Source: Mycobacterium sp. GA-1841
Lineage (GTDB): Bacteria; Actinomycetota; Actinomycetes; Mycobacteriales; Mycobacteriaceae
Length of the DNA: 64,000 bases
Direction: 5' to 3'
NCBI RefSeq assembly: GCF_001954135.1
Contig: NZ_MBEQ01000045.1
Span: forward strand, 24,208-88,207
Shown: positions 9,078 to 17,056 of the stretch, piece by piece
Layout of the letters: the number at the start of each line of letters is the position of its first letter
Position numbering within the stretch: position 1 is the first letter of the stretch
Translations under genes and position numbers: made by a program
The notes under the pieces: generated by a model
What the model saw: only the letters and a program-made list of their open reading frames with translations
What the model was told of the DNA's origin: nothing
The model's database searches: none

Positions 9078-10004
9078 ATGGGCTGCTCACCGGACCCGGA
9101 TGCGCTGGCCGGACGCGTCGCCGTGGTCGCCGGGGCCACCCGCGGTGCCGGTCGCGGTATCGCCGCCGCGCTCGGGGAAGCGGGTGCGACGGTGGTGTGC
9201 ACCGGCCGGAGCAGCAGATGTGGGAGCCGCGATTCCGACTACGACCGGCCCGAAACCATCGAGGAAACAGCCGAATTGGTGTCAAAACTGGGCGGAACCG
9301 GTGTCGCCGTGCAGGTCGACCACCTCGATGTGACGCAGGTGCGCAAGCTGGCCGGGCGGCTCACGGCCGATTACGGTCACATCGACATCCTGGTCAACGA
9401 CATCTGGGGAGCCGAGGTGCTCAAGGGGCCCCCCGACACCTGGGGCCGGCCGATGTGGCAGCACGACCTCGACGACGGGTTGCGGATGCTGCGCCTGGGT
9501 TTGGACACCCACCTGATCACATCACACTGCCTGCTGCCGCTGCTCGCCGACCGCCCCGGCGGCCTTCTGGTCGAGATCACCGATGGCACAACAGAATTCA
9601 ATGCCGACAATCCACGTCTCTCGGTGTTCTACGATCTGGTCAAAAATGCGGTCAACCGGCTGGCCTTCAGCCATGGGTACGAGCTCGCGGCATTCGGCGC
9701 CACCGCGGTGGCGGTCACACCGGGATGGCTGCGCTCGGAGATGATGCTCGACAACTACGGCGTCACCGAGGCCAACTGGCAGCGTGCCCTGGATCTGGCC
9801 CGCGCCGACGGTTACCCGGCCGCACCGCCCGGTTTCGCCGAGTCGGAATCGCCGCGCTTCGTGGGGCGTGGGGTGGCCGCGATGGCCGCCGACCCGGACC
9901 GGGCCCGGTGGAATCAGCGGTCGGTCAGCTCGGCGGCATTGGCCCGTCATTACGGATTCACCGACCTCGACGGGCGGCTTCCCGACGTATGGCTGCCGCT
10001 GTAA
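9078..10004 (+). CDS. Short-chain dehydrogenase/reductase (DHRS1-like)
   Basis: A 308-residue classical-type SDR. The dinucleotide loop is GATRGAGRG near residues 19-27, the NNAG equivalent is LVNDIWG, and the catalytic Tyr185-x3-Lys189 lies in FYDLVK. The usual catalytic Ser is replaced in the EITDGTTEFN segment by Thr or Asp, as in DHRS1-like proteins. The C-terminal extension of about 60 residues is typical of that group. The ATG at 9078 was preferred; a GTG at 9048 would add ten residues. The substrate is unknown. Confidence 0.82.
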   Translation: MGCSPDPDALAGRVAVVAGATRGAGRGIAAALGEAGATVVCTGRSSRCGSRDSDYDRPETIEETAELVSKLGGTGVAVQVDHLDVTQVRKLAGRLTADYGHIDILVNDIWGAEVLKGPPDTWGRPMWQHDLDDGLRMLRLGLDTHLITSHCLLPLLADRPGGLLVEITDGTTEFNADNPRLSVFYDLVKNAVNRLAFSHGYELAAFGATAVAVTPGWLRSEMMLDNYGVTEANWQRALDLARADGYPAAPPGFAESESPRFVGRGVAAMAADPDRARWNQRSVSSAALARHYGFTDLDGRLPDVWLPL

Positions 10005-10068
10005 CCGCACGTCAGCGCGTTGCCGCCGCGCCGGGTAGACATTTTTTCAAATCTGTTCACGGATTTCG

Positions 10069-10097
10069 TTGACACCGACGCAAGCGGATTGTTCTAT
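10069..10097 (+). promoter_or_regulatory. Possible sigma-A promoter of the deacylase gene
   Basis: A perfect TTGACA hexamer at 10069-10074 is followed after 17 bases by TTCTAT at 10092-10097. The GTG start at 10104 lies 7 bases further on and has no Shine-Dalgarno sequence, so transcription would begin at or near the start codon, giving a leaderless message. The -10 is a weak match. Confidence 0.35.
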
Positions 10098-10103
10098 GGC
10101 TGA

Positions 10104-11894
10104 GTGAGCTTCGACACAATCATCCACAACGGCCGCTGGTTCGACGGCACCGGCGCGGCCTCAGCGGTGCGCACCATCGGAATTCGCGACGGGCACGTGG
10201 TGGCCATCTCCCCCGACGGTCTCGACGAGACGGACTGTCCACAGGTCATCGATGCCAGCGGCAAATGGGTCCTGCCCGGGATGCTGGACATCCACACGCA
10301 TTACGACGTCGAGGTGCTGGGCGGCCCGTCGTTGTCGGAGTCCCTGCGCCACGGCGTGACCACGGTGATGCTCGGCTCCTGCTCGTTGTCGACCGTGCAC
10401 GTCGGTGGGGCCGATGCGGGTGATCTGTTCGGCCGGGTCGAGGCGATCCCGCGCGATCAGGTCATCGCCGCGGTCGACAACCACAAAACCTGGAGCACCT
10501 GCGACGAATACGTCTCGGCCCTGGAATCGCTGCCACTGGGGCCGAACCTGGCCGCCTTCATCGGGCATTCCGACATGCGGACCGCGGTGATGGGCCTGGA
10601 CCGGGCCACCCGAAAAGACGAACTGCCGACTGCCGCCGAACAGGCCCGCATGGAACAGATGCTGGCCGAGGCACTGGACGCCGGATTCGTCGGAATGTCC
10701 TCCCAACAACTGCTTTTCGACAAGATCGACGGAGACACGTGCCGGTCCCGCACACTGCCGTCGACCTATGCCCGGCCGCGCGAACTGCGCCGGCTCAAGT
10801 CGATGTTGCGCCGCGCCGGCCGGGTACTGCAGTCCGGGCCCGACATCCAGAACCCGATCAACCTGGTCTCGCAGGTGGCCCAGTCACTCGGGGTGTTCCG
10901 CAGACCACTCAAGACCAGCCTGCTCTCGGCCGCCGACATCAAGGCCAACCCGTATGCGATCTGGATCATGGGACCGCTGGCCCGGGCCGCCAACACCCTC
11001 GGCGGCAACTTCCGCTGGCAACATCTTCCGGTGCCGTTCGAGGTGTACGCCGACGGGATCGACCTGGTGGTGTTCGAGGAGTTCGGGTCCGGGGCGGCGG
11101 CACTGCACCTGCGCGACGAAGTCGAACGCAATGCCCTGCTGCGCGACGAGGCCTACCGCCGCCGGTTCCGCAAGGACTACGACAGCAAGTTCGGCGTGCG
11201 TGTGTGGCACCGCGACTTCTTCGACGCCGAGATCGTGGCGTGCCCCGACGTATCCGTGGTGGGCAAGTCGTTCGGTCAGGTCGGCCAGGACCGCGGCGGC
11301 CTGCATCCGGTCGACACCTTCCTGGACCTGGTACTCGAGCACGGCAGCGCGATCCGCTGGCGGACCACGATCTCCAACCATCGACCCGAGGTACTCAAGA
11401 AGCTGGCCCGCGACCCGGGCATCCAGCTCGGCTTCTCCGACGCCGGGGCCCACCTGCGCAACATGGCCTTCTACAACATGGGGCTGCGGCTCCTGCGGCA
11501 TGTTCGCGACGCCGAACGGGCCGGCACCCCGTTCATGTCGATCGAGCGGGCGGTACACCGGTTGACCGGTGAACTCGGCGACTGGTACCGGATCGACGCC
11601 GGACACCTGCGTATCGGAGACCGCGCCGATGTCGTGGTGATCGACCCCGAGCACCTCGACAACTCTCTCGACGCCTACGCCGAGGAAACCGTCGACCACT
11701 ACGGCGGCCTGTCGCGGATGGTGAACCGCAACGACCAGACCGTCACCGCGGTTCTCGTCGGCGGAAAAACAGTGTTCGCCGACGGCGCGCTCACCCCGGT
11801 GGTAGGCCACGAACGCACCGGCCGGTTCCTACGCGCCGGCGACCGCGCCGGCGCTCCGTCCGTCGAGAAAGGCCAATTGACCAGTGCCCGTTGA
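10104..11894 (+). CDS. N-acyl-D-amino-acid deacylase family amidohydrolase
   Basis: A 596-residue metal-dependent amidohydrolase of the D-aminoacylase/dihydroorotase-like group. The beta-barrel metal motif HTH is at His64/His66 in MLDIHTHYD. A later FSDAGAHLRNM segment carries the conserved metal-site Asp and His, and the C-terminal small beta domain ends with ADVVVIDPEHL and an imperfect GG.TVF motif. It resembles M. tuberculosis Rv2913c (D-amino-acid aminohydrolase). Translation from the GTG at 10104 gives MSFDTIIHNG, the usual N-terminus. It overlaps the NTF2-like gene by 11 bases, so the two are translated together. Confidence 0.85.
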   Translation: MSFDTIIHNGRWFDGTGAASAVRTIGIRDGHVVAISPDGLDETDCPQVIDASGKWVLPGMLDIHTHYDVEVLGGPSLSESLRHGVTTVMLGSCSLSTVHVGGADAGDLFGRVEAIPRDQVIAAVDNHKTWSTCDEYVSALESLPLGPNLAAFIGHSDMRTAVMGLDRATRKDELPTAAEQARMEQMLAEALDAGFVGMSSQQLLFDKIDGDTCRSRTLPSTYARPRELRRLKSMLRRAGRVLQSGPDIQNPINLVSQVAQSLGVFRRPLKTSLLSAADIKANPYAIWIMGPLARAANTLGGNFRWQHLPVPFEVYADGIDLVVFEEFGSGAAALHLRDEVERNALLRDEAYRRRFRKDYDSKFGVRVWHRDFFDAEIVACPDVSVVGKSFGQVGQDRGGLHPVDTFLDLVLEHGSAIRWRTTISNHRPEVLKKLARDPGIQLGFSDAGAHLRNMAFYNMGLRLLRHVRDAERAGTPFMSIERAVHRLTGELGDWYRIDAGHLRIGDRADVVVIDPEHLDNSLDAYAEETVDHYGGLSRMVNRNDQTVTAVLVGGKTVFADGALTPVVGHERTGRFLRAGDRAGAPSVEKGQLTSAR

Positions 11895-12327
11895 AGACAC
11901 CGTTCGCAGCATGTGGAAGGCCCTGTCGGACCGAAACTGGGAGCTGCTCAAGACGTACCTGTCCGATGACTGCATCTACCTGGACATGCCGGTCGGTCCG
12001 GCCGCAGCGGCCAAGGGGCCCGAGGACATCGTCAAACGCCTCAAGATCGGCCTGCAACCACTGGCCTCCTATGAGAACTTCTCCGGCCTGCTGGTGCACA
12101 ACGGGGCCGATGCCATGTACGAGCACCATGAGGAATGGCATTGGCCCAGTGGAGAATCCGCGGTGCTGAAGTTCGTCACCGTACACCGCGTCGAAAACGG
12201 CAAGGTGACACTGTGGAAGGACTATTGGGACATGAGCGCGCTGGCCGACCATGCCCCGCCCGACTGGATGGAGAACTTCGCCACCGCCGACATGTCGTGG
12301 GTGTTCGACGCCACCGGACTGGTCTGA
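11884..12327 (+). CDS. NTF2-like / SnoaL-like protein
   Basis: A 147-residue alpha+beta cone protein with the NTF2-like pattern: an N-terminal helix (VEDTVRSMWKAL), DDCIYLDMPVGPAAAAKG, a central strand HHEEWHWPSGES and the terminal VENGKVTLWKDYWDMSAL segment found in SnoaL and limonene-epoxide-hydrolase-like proteins. The Asp-Arg-Asp triad of true limonene epoxide hydrolase is not clearly present, since the strand has Glu/His where Arg-x-Asp is expected. I therefore do not assign an enzymatic reaction. The GTG start lies inside the end of the deacylase gene, which suggests a coupled function. Confidence 0.7.
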   Translation: MPVEDTVRSMWKALSDRNWELLKTYLSDDCIYLDMPVGPAAAAKGPEDIVKRLKIGLQPLASYENFSGLLVHNGADAMYEHHEEWHWPSGESAVLKFVTVHRVENGKVTLWKDYWDMSALADHAPPDWMENFATADMSWVFDATGLV

Positions 12328-12345
12328 GCGACGCGGGCAACCGGG

Positions 12346-12711
12346 TCAGTCGGTAGCAAACACCAGGCAGAAGGGATGCCCGGCCGGGTCGCGAAAGACG
12401 CGGAAGTTGTTCTCGCCGACGGCATCGGTGACCCGGGTGGCGCCCAGGGCCAGCACCGCCCGCTCGGCCACGTCGGGATCGTCGACCAGGATGTCGAGGT
12501 GCATCTGCTGCGAGCCTCGCGGGTCGGGAAAGACCGGAGGCTCGTGCTGCGGGGACTGCTGGCACGCCACCCTCCGACCGTCCGGATCCGTCACCACCAC
12601 CCAGGTTTCATCCTCGGTGGTGATGTCGCCGCCGAGCAGCCCGGCATAGAACTCGCCCAGCGCCTGGGGGTTTCGGGTGTCCAACACGATGGAGCGAAGT
12701 CGTCCGATCAT
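12346..12711 (-). CDS. VOC (glyoxalase/bleomycin resistance) family protein
   Basis: A 121-residue two-module VOC protein. The first beta-alpha-beta-beta-beta unit begins MIGRLRSIVLDTRNPQALGEFYAGLLGG and the second contains QQMHLDILVDD, ending in FRVFRDPAGHPFCLVF. The pattern resembles glyoxalase-like mycobacterial paralogues of unknown substrate. The ATG at 12711 starts at the first strand. It converges on the NTF2-like gene and lies 44 bases downstream of the AhpD-like gene on the same strand, so they may form one unit. Confidence 0.8.
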   Translation of the reverse strand: MIGRLRSIVLDTRNPQALGEFYAGLLGGDITTEDETWVVVTDPDGRRVACQQSPQHEPPVFPDPRGSQQMHLDILVDDPDVAERAVLALGATRVTDAVGENNFRVFRDPAGHPFCLVFATD

Positions 12712-12755
12712 GGCGGCTGGATTGCCGGGAAGACGGTTCGACAAACCAACGCGGG

Positions 12756-13238
12756 TCAGAGTGTCAGCTTGCAGGTTTGGCCGATGTCGAGCGTGCGCAG
12801 CACGCGGCCCATGCCGAGCCACATCGCACACGACAGCGCCAGGTCGGTGAGCAACTCGGCGTCGAACTGCTCGCCGGCCCGGTCCCAGAAGTCCTCATCG
12901 TCGCGCAGTTCGGTGTGGCCGGTGGCGAAGCGATGGGCGAACTCGGCGGCGATCCGCTCCTGTGCGGTGTAGCCGGGCCAGGACTGCCATTCGGCGGCAT
13001 GGTCATAGAGATCCTCGTCCACTCCCGCCGCGGCGCCTTCCGAATCACGGGTGTTCTGGCACACCGTGCATTCGTTGTCGAGCGCGATCACCATCCGGGC
13101 CAGTTCTCGAACCCGCAGCGGCAGCCGCCCCTTGGTGTACACCGCGTTGGTGAAGTTGGCCATCGCGGTGCCGATGTCAGGAGATTTGAGGATCCAGCCG
13201 GCCACGTCGTCGTCGGGGAAGTCTCCGATACGGCTCAT
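12756..13238 (-). CDS. Carboxymuconolactone decarboxylase / AhpD-like protein
   Basis: A 160-residue all-helical protein of the CMD/AhpD superfamily. The redox motif is ECTVCQNTR with Cys57 and Cys60, followed after some 80 residues by the helix AELLTDLALSCAMWLGMGRVL. Members with the CxxC motif act as peroxidase or disulfide reductase partners; a role in peroxide detoxification is plausible but not shown. The ATG at 13238 begins MSRIGDFPDD. The distal His of classical AhpD (ExxxCxxCxxxH) is not seen here, because Thr-Arg-Asp follow the second cysteine. Confidence 0.75.
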   Translation of the reverse strand: MSRIGDFPDDDVAGWILKSPDIGTAMANFTNAVYTKGRLPLRVRELARMVIALDNECTVCQNTRDSEGAAAGVDEDLYDHAAEWQSWPGYTAQERIAAEFAHRFATGHTELRDDEDFWDRAGEQFDAELLTDLALSCAMWLGMGRVLRTLDIGQTCKLTL

Positions 13239-13280
13239 GGCCGAATCGTACGCGCGGCAGGCTCGTTCACCGAACAAGTT

Positions 13281-15344
13281 CTAGTTTCTCGTCTTCGCGC
13301 CGGCCAGCTCAGGGGTCCGGTGGTCATCGCCCCAGTCCCGCTGCACCACAACCCGGTGCGCGATGCGCTCGAGGGCGGCCTCGACCTGGGACCGGTCCGG
13401 ACGGCCTTCGAATGAGGGTGACTCCCCCAGCTTCTCGACGATTCGTCCCACCAGTGCGGCGGAGACTTCATCGACCTGACGAACGCCGCTCTGGGTCAGC
13501 CACAGGCTGTCTCCCGTGCGCAGCACGTAGCCGTCCTGCACCAGGCGGTTGAACGTCGGTTCGAGGACTTCGTAGGGCACGACGAGCCGATCGGCGATCT
13601 CGGTCAGTCGGGCCGAGCCGAACACCTGGCTGTGGCGGTAGATCTTGAGCAGGGCCCACAATCCGGCCACATCGAGTTCGCACCCCGGGCTCCCCGCGAC
13701 CGTCCGCAACCGGATCTCGGGTGAACTGCGCATCAACCGGCTGATCACGGTCTCCAGCACCTGGTCCGCCGACTCGGCGCTCGGCATGCCGAAGCCTTCG
13801 CCCAGATCGGCCGCCAGCGTGGTCTCGGCCTCGAGCAACGGCACCTCCTTGAGGAAGAGGGCCACCACGAAGCCCAACAGCGCCACCGGCGCCGCGCACA
13901 GGAACACCAGATCCAGCGCGTCGGCGTAGGCGTTCACGATCGGCGCGGCGACCTCGGGCGGAAGCTCGTGCAGTGCCTTGGGTGAGGCGCCCGCGACGGC
14001 CGGGGCGCCACTGTCGGCCAGCGCACCGGGCAGCCGGTCGGAAAGGAACCCGGCGAACAGGGACCCGAAGATCGCAGCACCGAACGAACTGCCGATCGTC
14101 CGGAAGAACGTCACACCGGAGGTCGCCACTCCGAGATCGGCGAAACTCGACGTGTTCTGCACGATGAGGACCAGCACCTGCATGCACATGCCGATACCGG
14201 CGCCGAGGATCAACAGGTACAGCGACTGCAGCGAGATCGGCGTCGCGGCATCCATCCGGGACAGCAGTACGAAACCGACCAGCATGATCGCCGTTCCGGC
14301 GACCGGGTAGATCTTGTAACGGCCGGTGCGGCCCACCAGACTGCCGCTGACCGTCGAGGTGATCAGCAACCCGACCACCATCGGCATGGTCCGCAGCCCG
14401 GATTCCGACGGCGATACACCGTCGACGAACTGCATGAAGGTGGGCATGAACGTCAGCGCACCGAGCATGGCGAATCCGACGACCAGCGACAGCACACAGC
14501 ACATCGAGAACACGGGGTTTCGGAACAGCCGCATCGGCAGGATCGGCTCGGCCGCCCGCATTTCGACCCGCACGAACATCGCCAGGGCCAGCACGGAGCC
14601 GATGACCAGTCCGATGATGGCCGGCGACGTCCACGCCACTTCGCCGCCGAGGCTGGTCGCCAAGGTCAGGCCCGATGCGCCGATCCCGACCCAGACGATC
14701 CCGGCGTAATCGATGACCGGTCGGGCAGTACGGGCGGCCAGCGCCGGGATGGTGGCGGCCGAGACCAGCAGGACGACGATGCCGACCGGGATGCTGAGCC
14801 AGAATGCCCACCGCCAGCCGAGGTGATCGGTGACGAAGCCGCCCAGCAGCGGACCGGCCACGGTGGTGACGCCGAACACCGCCCCGAGCGCGCCCTGATA
14901 GCGCCCCCGATCACGGAGCGGGATCACCTCGGCGATCAAGGCGGACGACGTCACCATGATCGCACCGCCGCCGATCCCCTGCAGGGCCCGCGCGGCGACC
15001 AACATCGCCATCGACCCCGACAGTCCGCTGAGGATCGAGCCGGCGAGAAAACACAGGACGGCGGTCTGGTACACCGCTTTGCGCCCGAAGATGTCGCCGA
15101 CCTTGCCGACGACGGCGGTGACGACCGTCGAAGCCAGGAGGTAGCTGGTCACCACCCACGCCTGATGCCCGGCTCCGCCGAGATCGGCCACCACGGTGGG
15201 CAGAGCCGTGGCAACGATGGTCTGGTTGAGCGAGGCCAGCAGCATGCCGAGCAGAACGGCAACGAACACCAGGTTGCGTCTGCGCACGCTGAGCAGCGGC
15301 GCGCCGCCGGATGGCTGCTCGTCGGTTGTGGTCGGGCTCGTCAT
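13281..15344 (-). CDS. MFS multidrug exporter (DHA2/EmrB type) with C-terminal winged-helix-like domain
   Basis: A 687-residue 14-helix drug:H+ antiporter of the EmrB/QacA group. Motif A is visible as GKVGDIFGRKAVYQ and motif C-like sequence as GPLLGGFVTDHLGWRWAFW. After the last helix (about residue 500) a soluble tail of some 180 residues contains a MarR/winged-helix-like unit (LWALLKIYRHSQ ... LTEIADRLVVPYEVLEPTFNRLVQDGYVLRT). Length and neighbourhood match M. tuberculosis Rv1877, which is next to bfrA there as well. The ATG at 15344 follows AAGGATGTC. The substrate is unknown. A possible operator lies 30 bases upstream. Confidence 0.85.
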   Translation of the reverse strand: MTSPTTTDEQPSGGAPLLSVRRRNLVFVAVLLGMLLASLNQTIVATALPTVVADLGGAGHQAWVVTSYLLASTVVTAVVGKVGDIFGRKAVYQTAVLCFLAGSILSGLSGSMAMLVAARALQGIGGGAIMVTSSALIAEVIPLRDRGRYQGALGAVFGVTTVAGPLLGGFVTDHLGWRWAFWLSIPVGIVVLLVSAATIPALAARTARPVIDYAGIVWVGIGASGLTLATSLGGEVAWTSPAIIGLVIGSVLALAMFVRVEMRAAEPILPMRLFRNPVFSMCCVLSLVVGFAMLGALTFMPTFMQFVDGVSPSESGLRTMPMVVGLLITSTVSGSLVGRTGRYKIYPVAGTAIMLVGFVLLSRMDAATPISLQSLYLLILGAGIGMCMQVLVLIVQNTSSFADLGVATSGVTFFRTIGSSFGAAIFGSLFAGFLSDRLPGALADSGAPAVAGASPKALHELPPEVAAPIVNAYADALDLVFLCAAPVALLGFVVALFLKEVPLLEAETTLAADLGEGFGMPSAESADQVLETVISRLMRSSPEIRLRTVAGSPGCELDVAGLWALLKIYRHSQVFGSARLTEIADRLVVPYEVLEPTFNRLVQDGYVLRTGDSLWLTQSGVRQVDEVSAALVGRIVEKLGESPSFEGRPDRSQVEAALERIAHRVVVQRDWGDDHRTPELAGAKTRN

Positions 15345-15373
15345 GACATCCTTTCGCCGGCCTCGGGTTCACA

Positions 15374-15391
15374 CCTATATCGTTAGATAGG
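15374..15391. promoter_or_regulatory. Candidate operator upstream of the MFS exporter
   Basis: CCTATATCGTTAGATAGG is an imperfect inverted repeat with CCTAT/ATAGG arms around an 8-base centre, 30 bases upstream of the exporter start. Its size resembles TetR or MarR sites. No cognate regulator gene adjoins; autoregulation by the exporter's own winged-helix tail is conceivable but speculative. Confidence 0.35.
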
Positions 15392-15419
15392 CTATGGAAG
15401 TTACACCACGAACAAAGCC

Positions 15420-15456
15420 GCCCCGGGCATCCGGTGGTTCACCGGCTACCCGGGGC
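15420..15456 (-). terminator. Hairpin downstream of bfrA
   Basis: An 8-bp outer stem GCCCCGGG/CCCGGGGC (15420-15427 and 15449-15456) and a 6-bp inner stem CCGGTG/CACCGG with a GTT loop are separated by a 3x3 internal loop. The structure lies 31 bases past the bfrA stop. There is no U tract, as is common for mycobacterial terminators. It is symmetric, so it would fold on either strand. Confidence 0.65.
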
Positions 15457-15487
15457 GACCCGAGTTGAAAACGCCCGACGTGACGGT

Positions 15488-15967
15488 CTACTTGGGCGGC
15501 CGCGAGACGCACTGCGCGGCATACAGCGCGTCGCCCAGCTTGTCCATCAGCTCCAATTGCGTTTCGAGGTAGTCGATGTGACCTTCCTCGTCGGCCAGGA
15601 TGGTCTCCAGGATTCCTGCCGAGGTGGCGTCCTGCTTCTCCCGGCACATGATGATCCCGGGCTTCAGTCGGGCCACCACCTCGTACTCGATCGCCAGGTC
15701 GGCCTCGAACTGCTCGCGCAGCGTCTGCCCGACCCGCAGGGAGAACAGCCGCTGATAGTTCGGCAGACCGTCCAACAGCAGGATTCGATCGGTGATGGTC
15801 TCCGCATGCCGCATCTCTTCGAATGATTCGGCGCGGGTGTGTTCGGCCAGTTCGGTAAATCCCCAATTGTCCTGCATCTTCGAATGCAGGAAATATTGGT
15901 TAATTGCGGTGAGTTCGCTCGTCAATTGCTCGTTGAGCAATTTCAGAACATCGGGATCGCCTTGCAT
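15488..15967 (-). CDS. bfrA: Bacterioferritin BfrA
   Basis: A 159-residue haem-containing ferritin, nearly identical in pattern to M. tuberculosis BfrA (Rv1876). It forms the 24-subunit iron-storage shell. The dinuclear ferroxidase ligands are visible at Glu18, Glu51, His54, Glu94, Glu127 and His130, and the haem ligand Met52 lies in EEMRHAE. The ATG at 15967 has AGGAGTG as ribosome-binding site. It is divergent from the operon that encodes the Bfd ferredoxin, its expected reductive partner, across a 235-base intergenic region with an IdeR-like box. A strong hairpin follows the gene. Confidence 0.96.
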   Translation of the reverse strand: MQGDPDVLKLLNEQLTSELTAINQYFLHSKMQDNWGFTELAEHTRAESFEEMRHAETITDRILLLDGLPNYQRLFSLRVGQTLREQFEADLAIEYEVVARLKPGIIMCREKQDATSAGILETILADEEGHIDYLETQLELMDKLGDALYAAQCVSRPPK

Positions 15968-16154
15968 CGTCACTCCTAAGCACCTTGAGGGCTGGTCAAG
16001 TGTTGCCATTTGCTGCGCACCCCCAATCTAGTGCAGAAAGGGCGTACCAAGGCAACGCTCAACACCGAATTCCGGCGTGTTCTCGCAAGATTGCCGCCCT
16101 GTCGGACCGCGCGCGGCGCCGCGTGGCCACGATGGGTGGACTGCCTGTCCTAAC

Positions 16155-16173
16155 TAAGGTTAGACTCCGCTAA
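16155..16173. promoter_or_regulatory. IdeR-like iron box
   Basis: TAAGGTTAGACTCCGCTAA matches the IdeR consensus (TWAGGTWAG half-site perfectly, second half weaker; 15 of 19 positions counting W). It overlaps a TAACAT hexamer at 16171-16176 that could be the -10 of the rightward operon (duplicated-domain protein and bfd). A site over the -10 normally means repression when iron is plentiful. It is about 190 bases from the bfrA start. Confidence 0.6.
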
Positions 16174-16202
16174 CATACCGGACGCCCCCGAAAGAAAGGC
16201 CG

Positions 16203-16844
16203 ATGAAAATGAGTGAGTACGATTTACACTCGCTCATTTTGTCGTGTGATTTCCGGGTCGACGACGTGGAACAGATGTGGAAATGGATGGAGAAACATCG
16301 TTCCGGTCTGCACTCTATCGGGGCCCACCATGTGGTGCTTTATAAATCAATTTGGGAGCCGGGCCGGGTACTGGTGACCATCGGCATCCGGCACGCCCGG
16401 TCGATCCGCGACGTCCTGCGCTCGCCGGCGATTTTCGAGTGGTTCGATATTTCCGGCGTCGAAGATATTCCACCGGTATTCGGCGGCGAAGTGGTGGAGA
16501 AGATCGATCTGACCGAGCCGTCCCCACGCGGGCATGTGGCCGGGGTCATCGTGGGCGCCGTGGCCACCGTCGACGACGTGCCCACCCTGATGCGCAAGGT
16601 GCACGACGGTCTCGACCGCTTCGAGCAGGGCGGCATCCGCAAGATCTGGGTGTACCAGGCGCTCGACGACGGCCAGGAAGTGATGATCCTGCAGGAGGTC
16701 TCCGACGAGATCAGTGCCCGCCAGTGGATCGACCACCCCGACGCGGCGGCCGAATGGATGACCACGGCAGGGTTCGGTGCGTACCCGAGCCTGTTCGTGG
16801 GCAAGTTGGCCCACATCATGGACGTCGACGAGCAGGACGGCTGA
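16203..16844 (+). CDS. Duplicated-domain protein coupled to bfd, unknown function
   Basis: A 213-residue soluble protein without signal or membrane segment. It consists of two similar halves, about residues 8-104 and 111-209. Each contains a VxYK/VYQ strand, a DVLRSPAIFEWF or QWIDHPDAAAEWM helix (Glu-Trp at 79-80 and 184-185), then G[VF], Pro and FxG (Phe93-Gly94, Phe198-Gly200). The arrangement suggests a tandem ferredoxin-like or dimeric alpha-beta barrel fold, which is inference. It precedes bfd with a TGATG stop-start overlap and follows an IdeR-like box, so a role in iron or haem handling is likely. I do not recognise a named family. Confidence 0.65.
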   Translation: MKMSEYDLHSLILSCDFRVDDVEQMWKWMEKHRSGLHSIGAHHVVLYKSIWEPGRVLVTIGIRHARSIRDVLRSPAIFEWFDISGVEDIPPVFGGEVVEKIDLTEPSPRGHVAGVIVGAVATVDDVPTLMRKVHDGLDRFEQGGIRKIWVYQALDDGQEVMILQEVSDEISARQWIDHPDAAAEWMTTAGFGAYPSLFVGKLAHIMDVDEQDG

Positions 16845-17056
16845 TGTTCGTCTGCCTGTGCACCGGGACGACCAGTCAGGTCGTCAACGAGATCGTGGCC
16901 TCGGGCGCCACCACCTCCAAAGCCGTCGCCGAGGCCTGCGGCGCCGGTGCCGACTGCGGACGCTGCCGGCGCACAATCCGCGCCATCATCGCGGCTCACC
17001 AGGCCGACGAACGCCCCTCGCAGGTCAACGGCTGCCCGTCACGGGTCACCCGCTAG
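16844..17056 (+). CDS. bfd: Bacterioferritin-associated ferredoxin (Bfd)
   Basis: A 70-residue [2Fe-2S] protein. The four cluster ligands have the Bfd spacing: Cys4 and Cys6 (FVCLC), then Cys38 and Cys41 (DCGRC). Bfd docks on bacterioferritin and delivers electrons through the haem to release stored iron. Its ATG overlaps the preceding stop in TGATG, so translation is coupled to the duplicated-domain protein. bfrA lies about 0.9 kb away on the opposite strand. The 3' end overlaps the convergent enoyl-CoA hydratase gene by 11 bases. Confidence 0.9.
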   Translation: MFVCLCTGTTSQVVNEIVASGATTSKAVAEACGAGADCGRCRRTIRAIIAAHQADERPSQVNGCPSRVTR

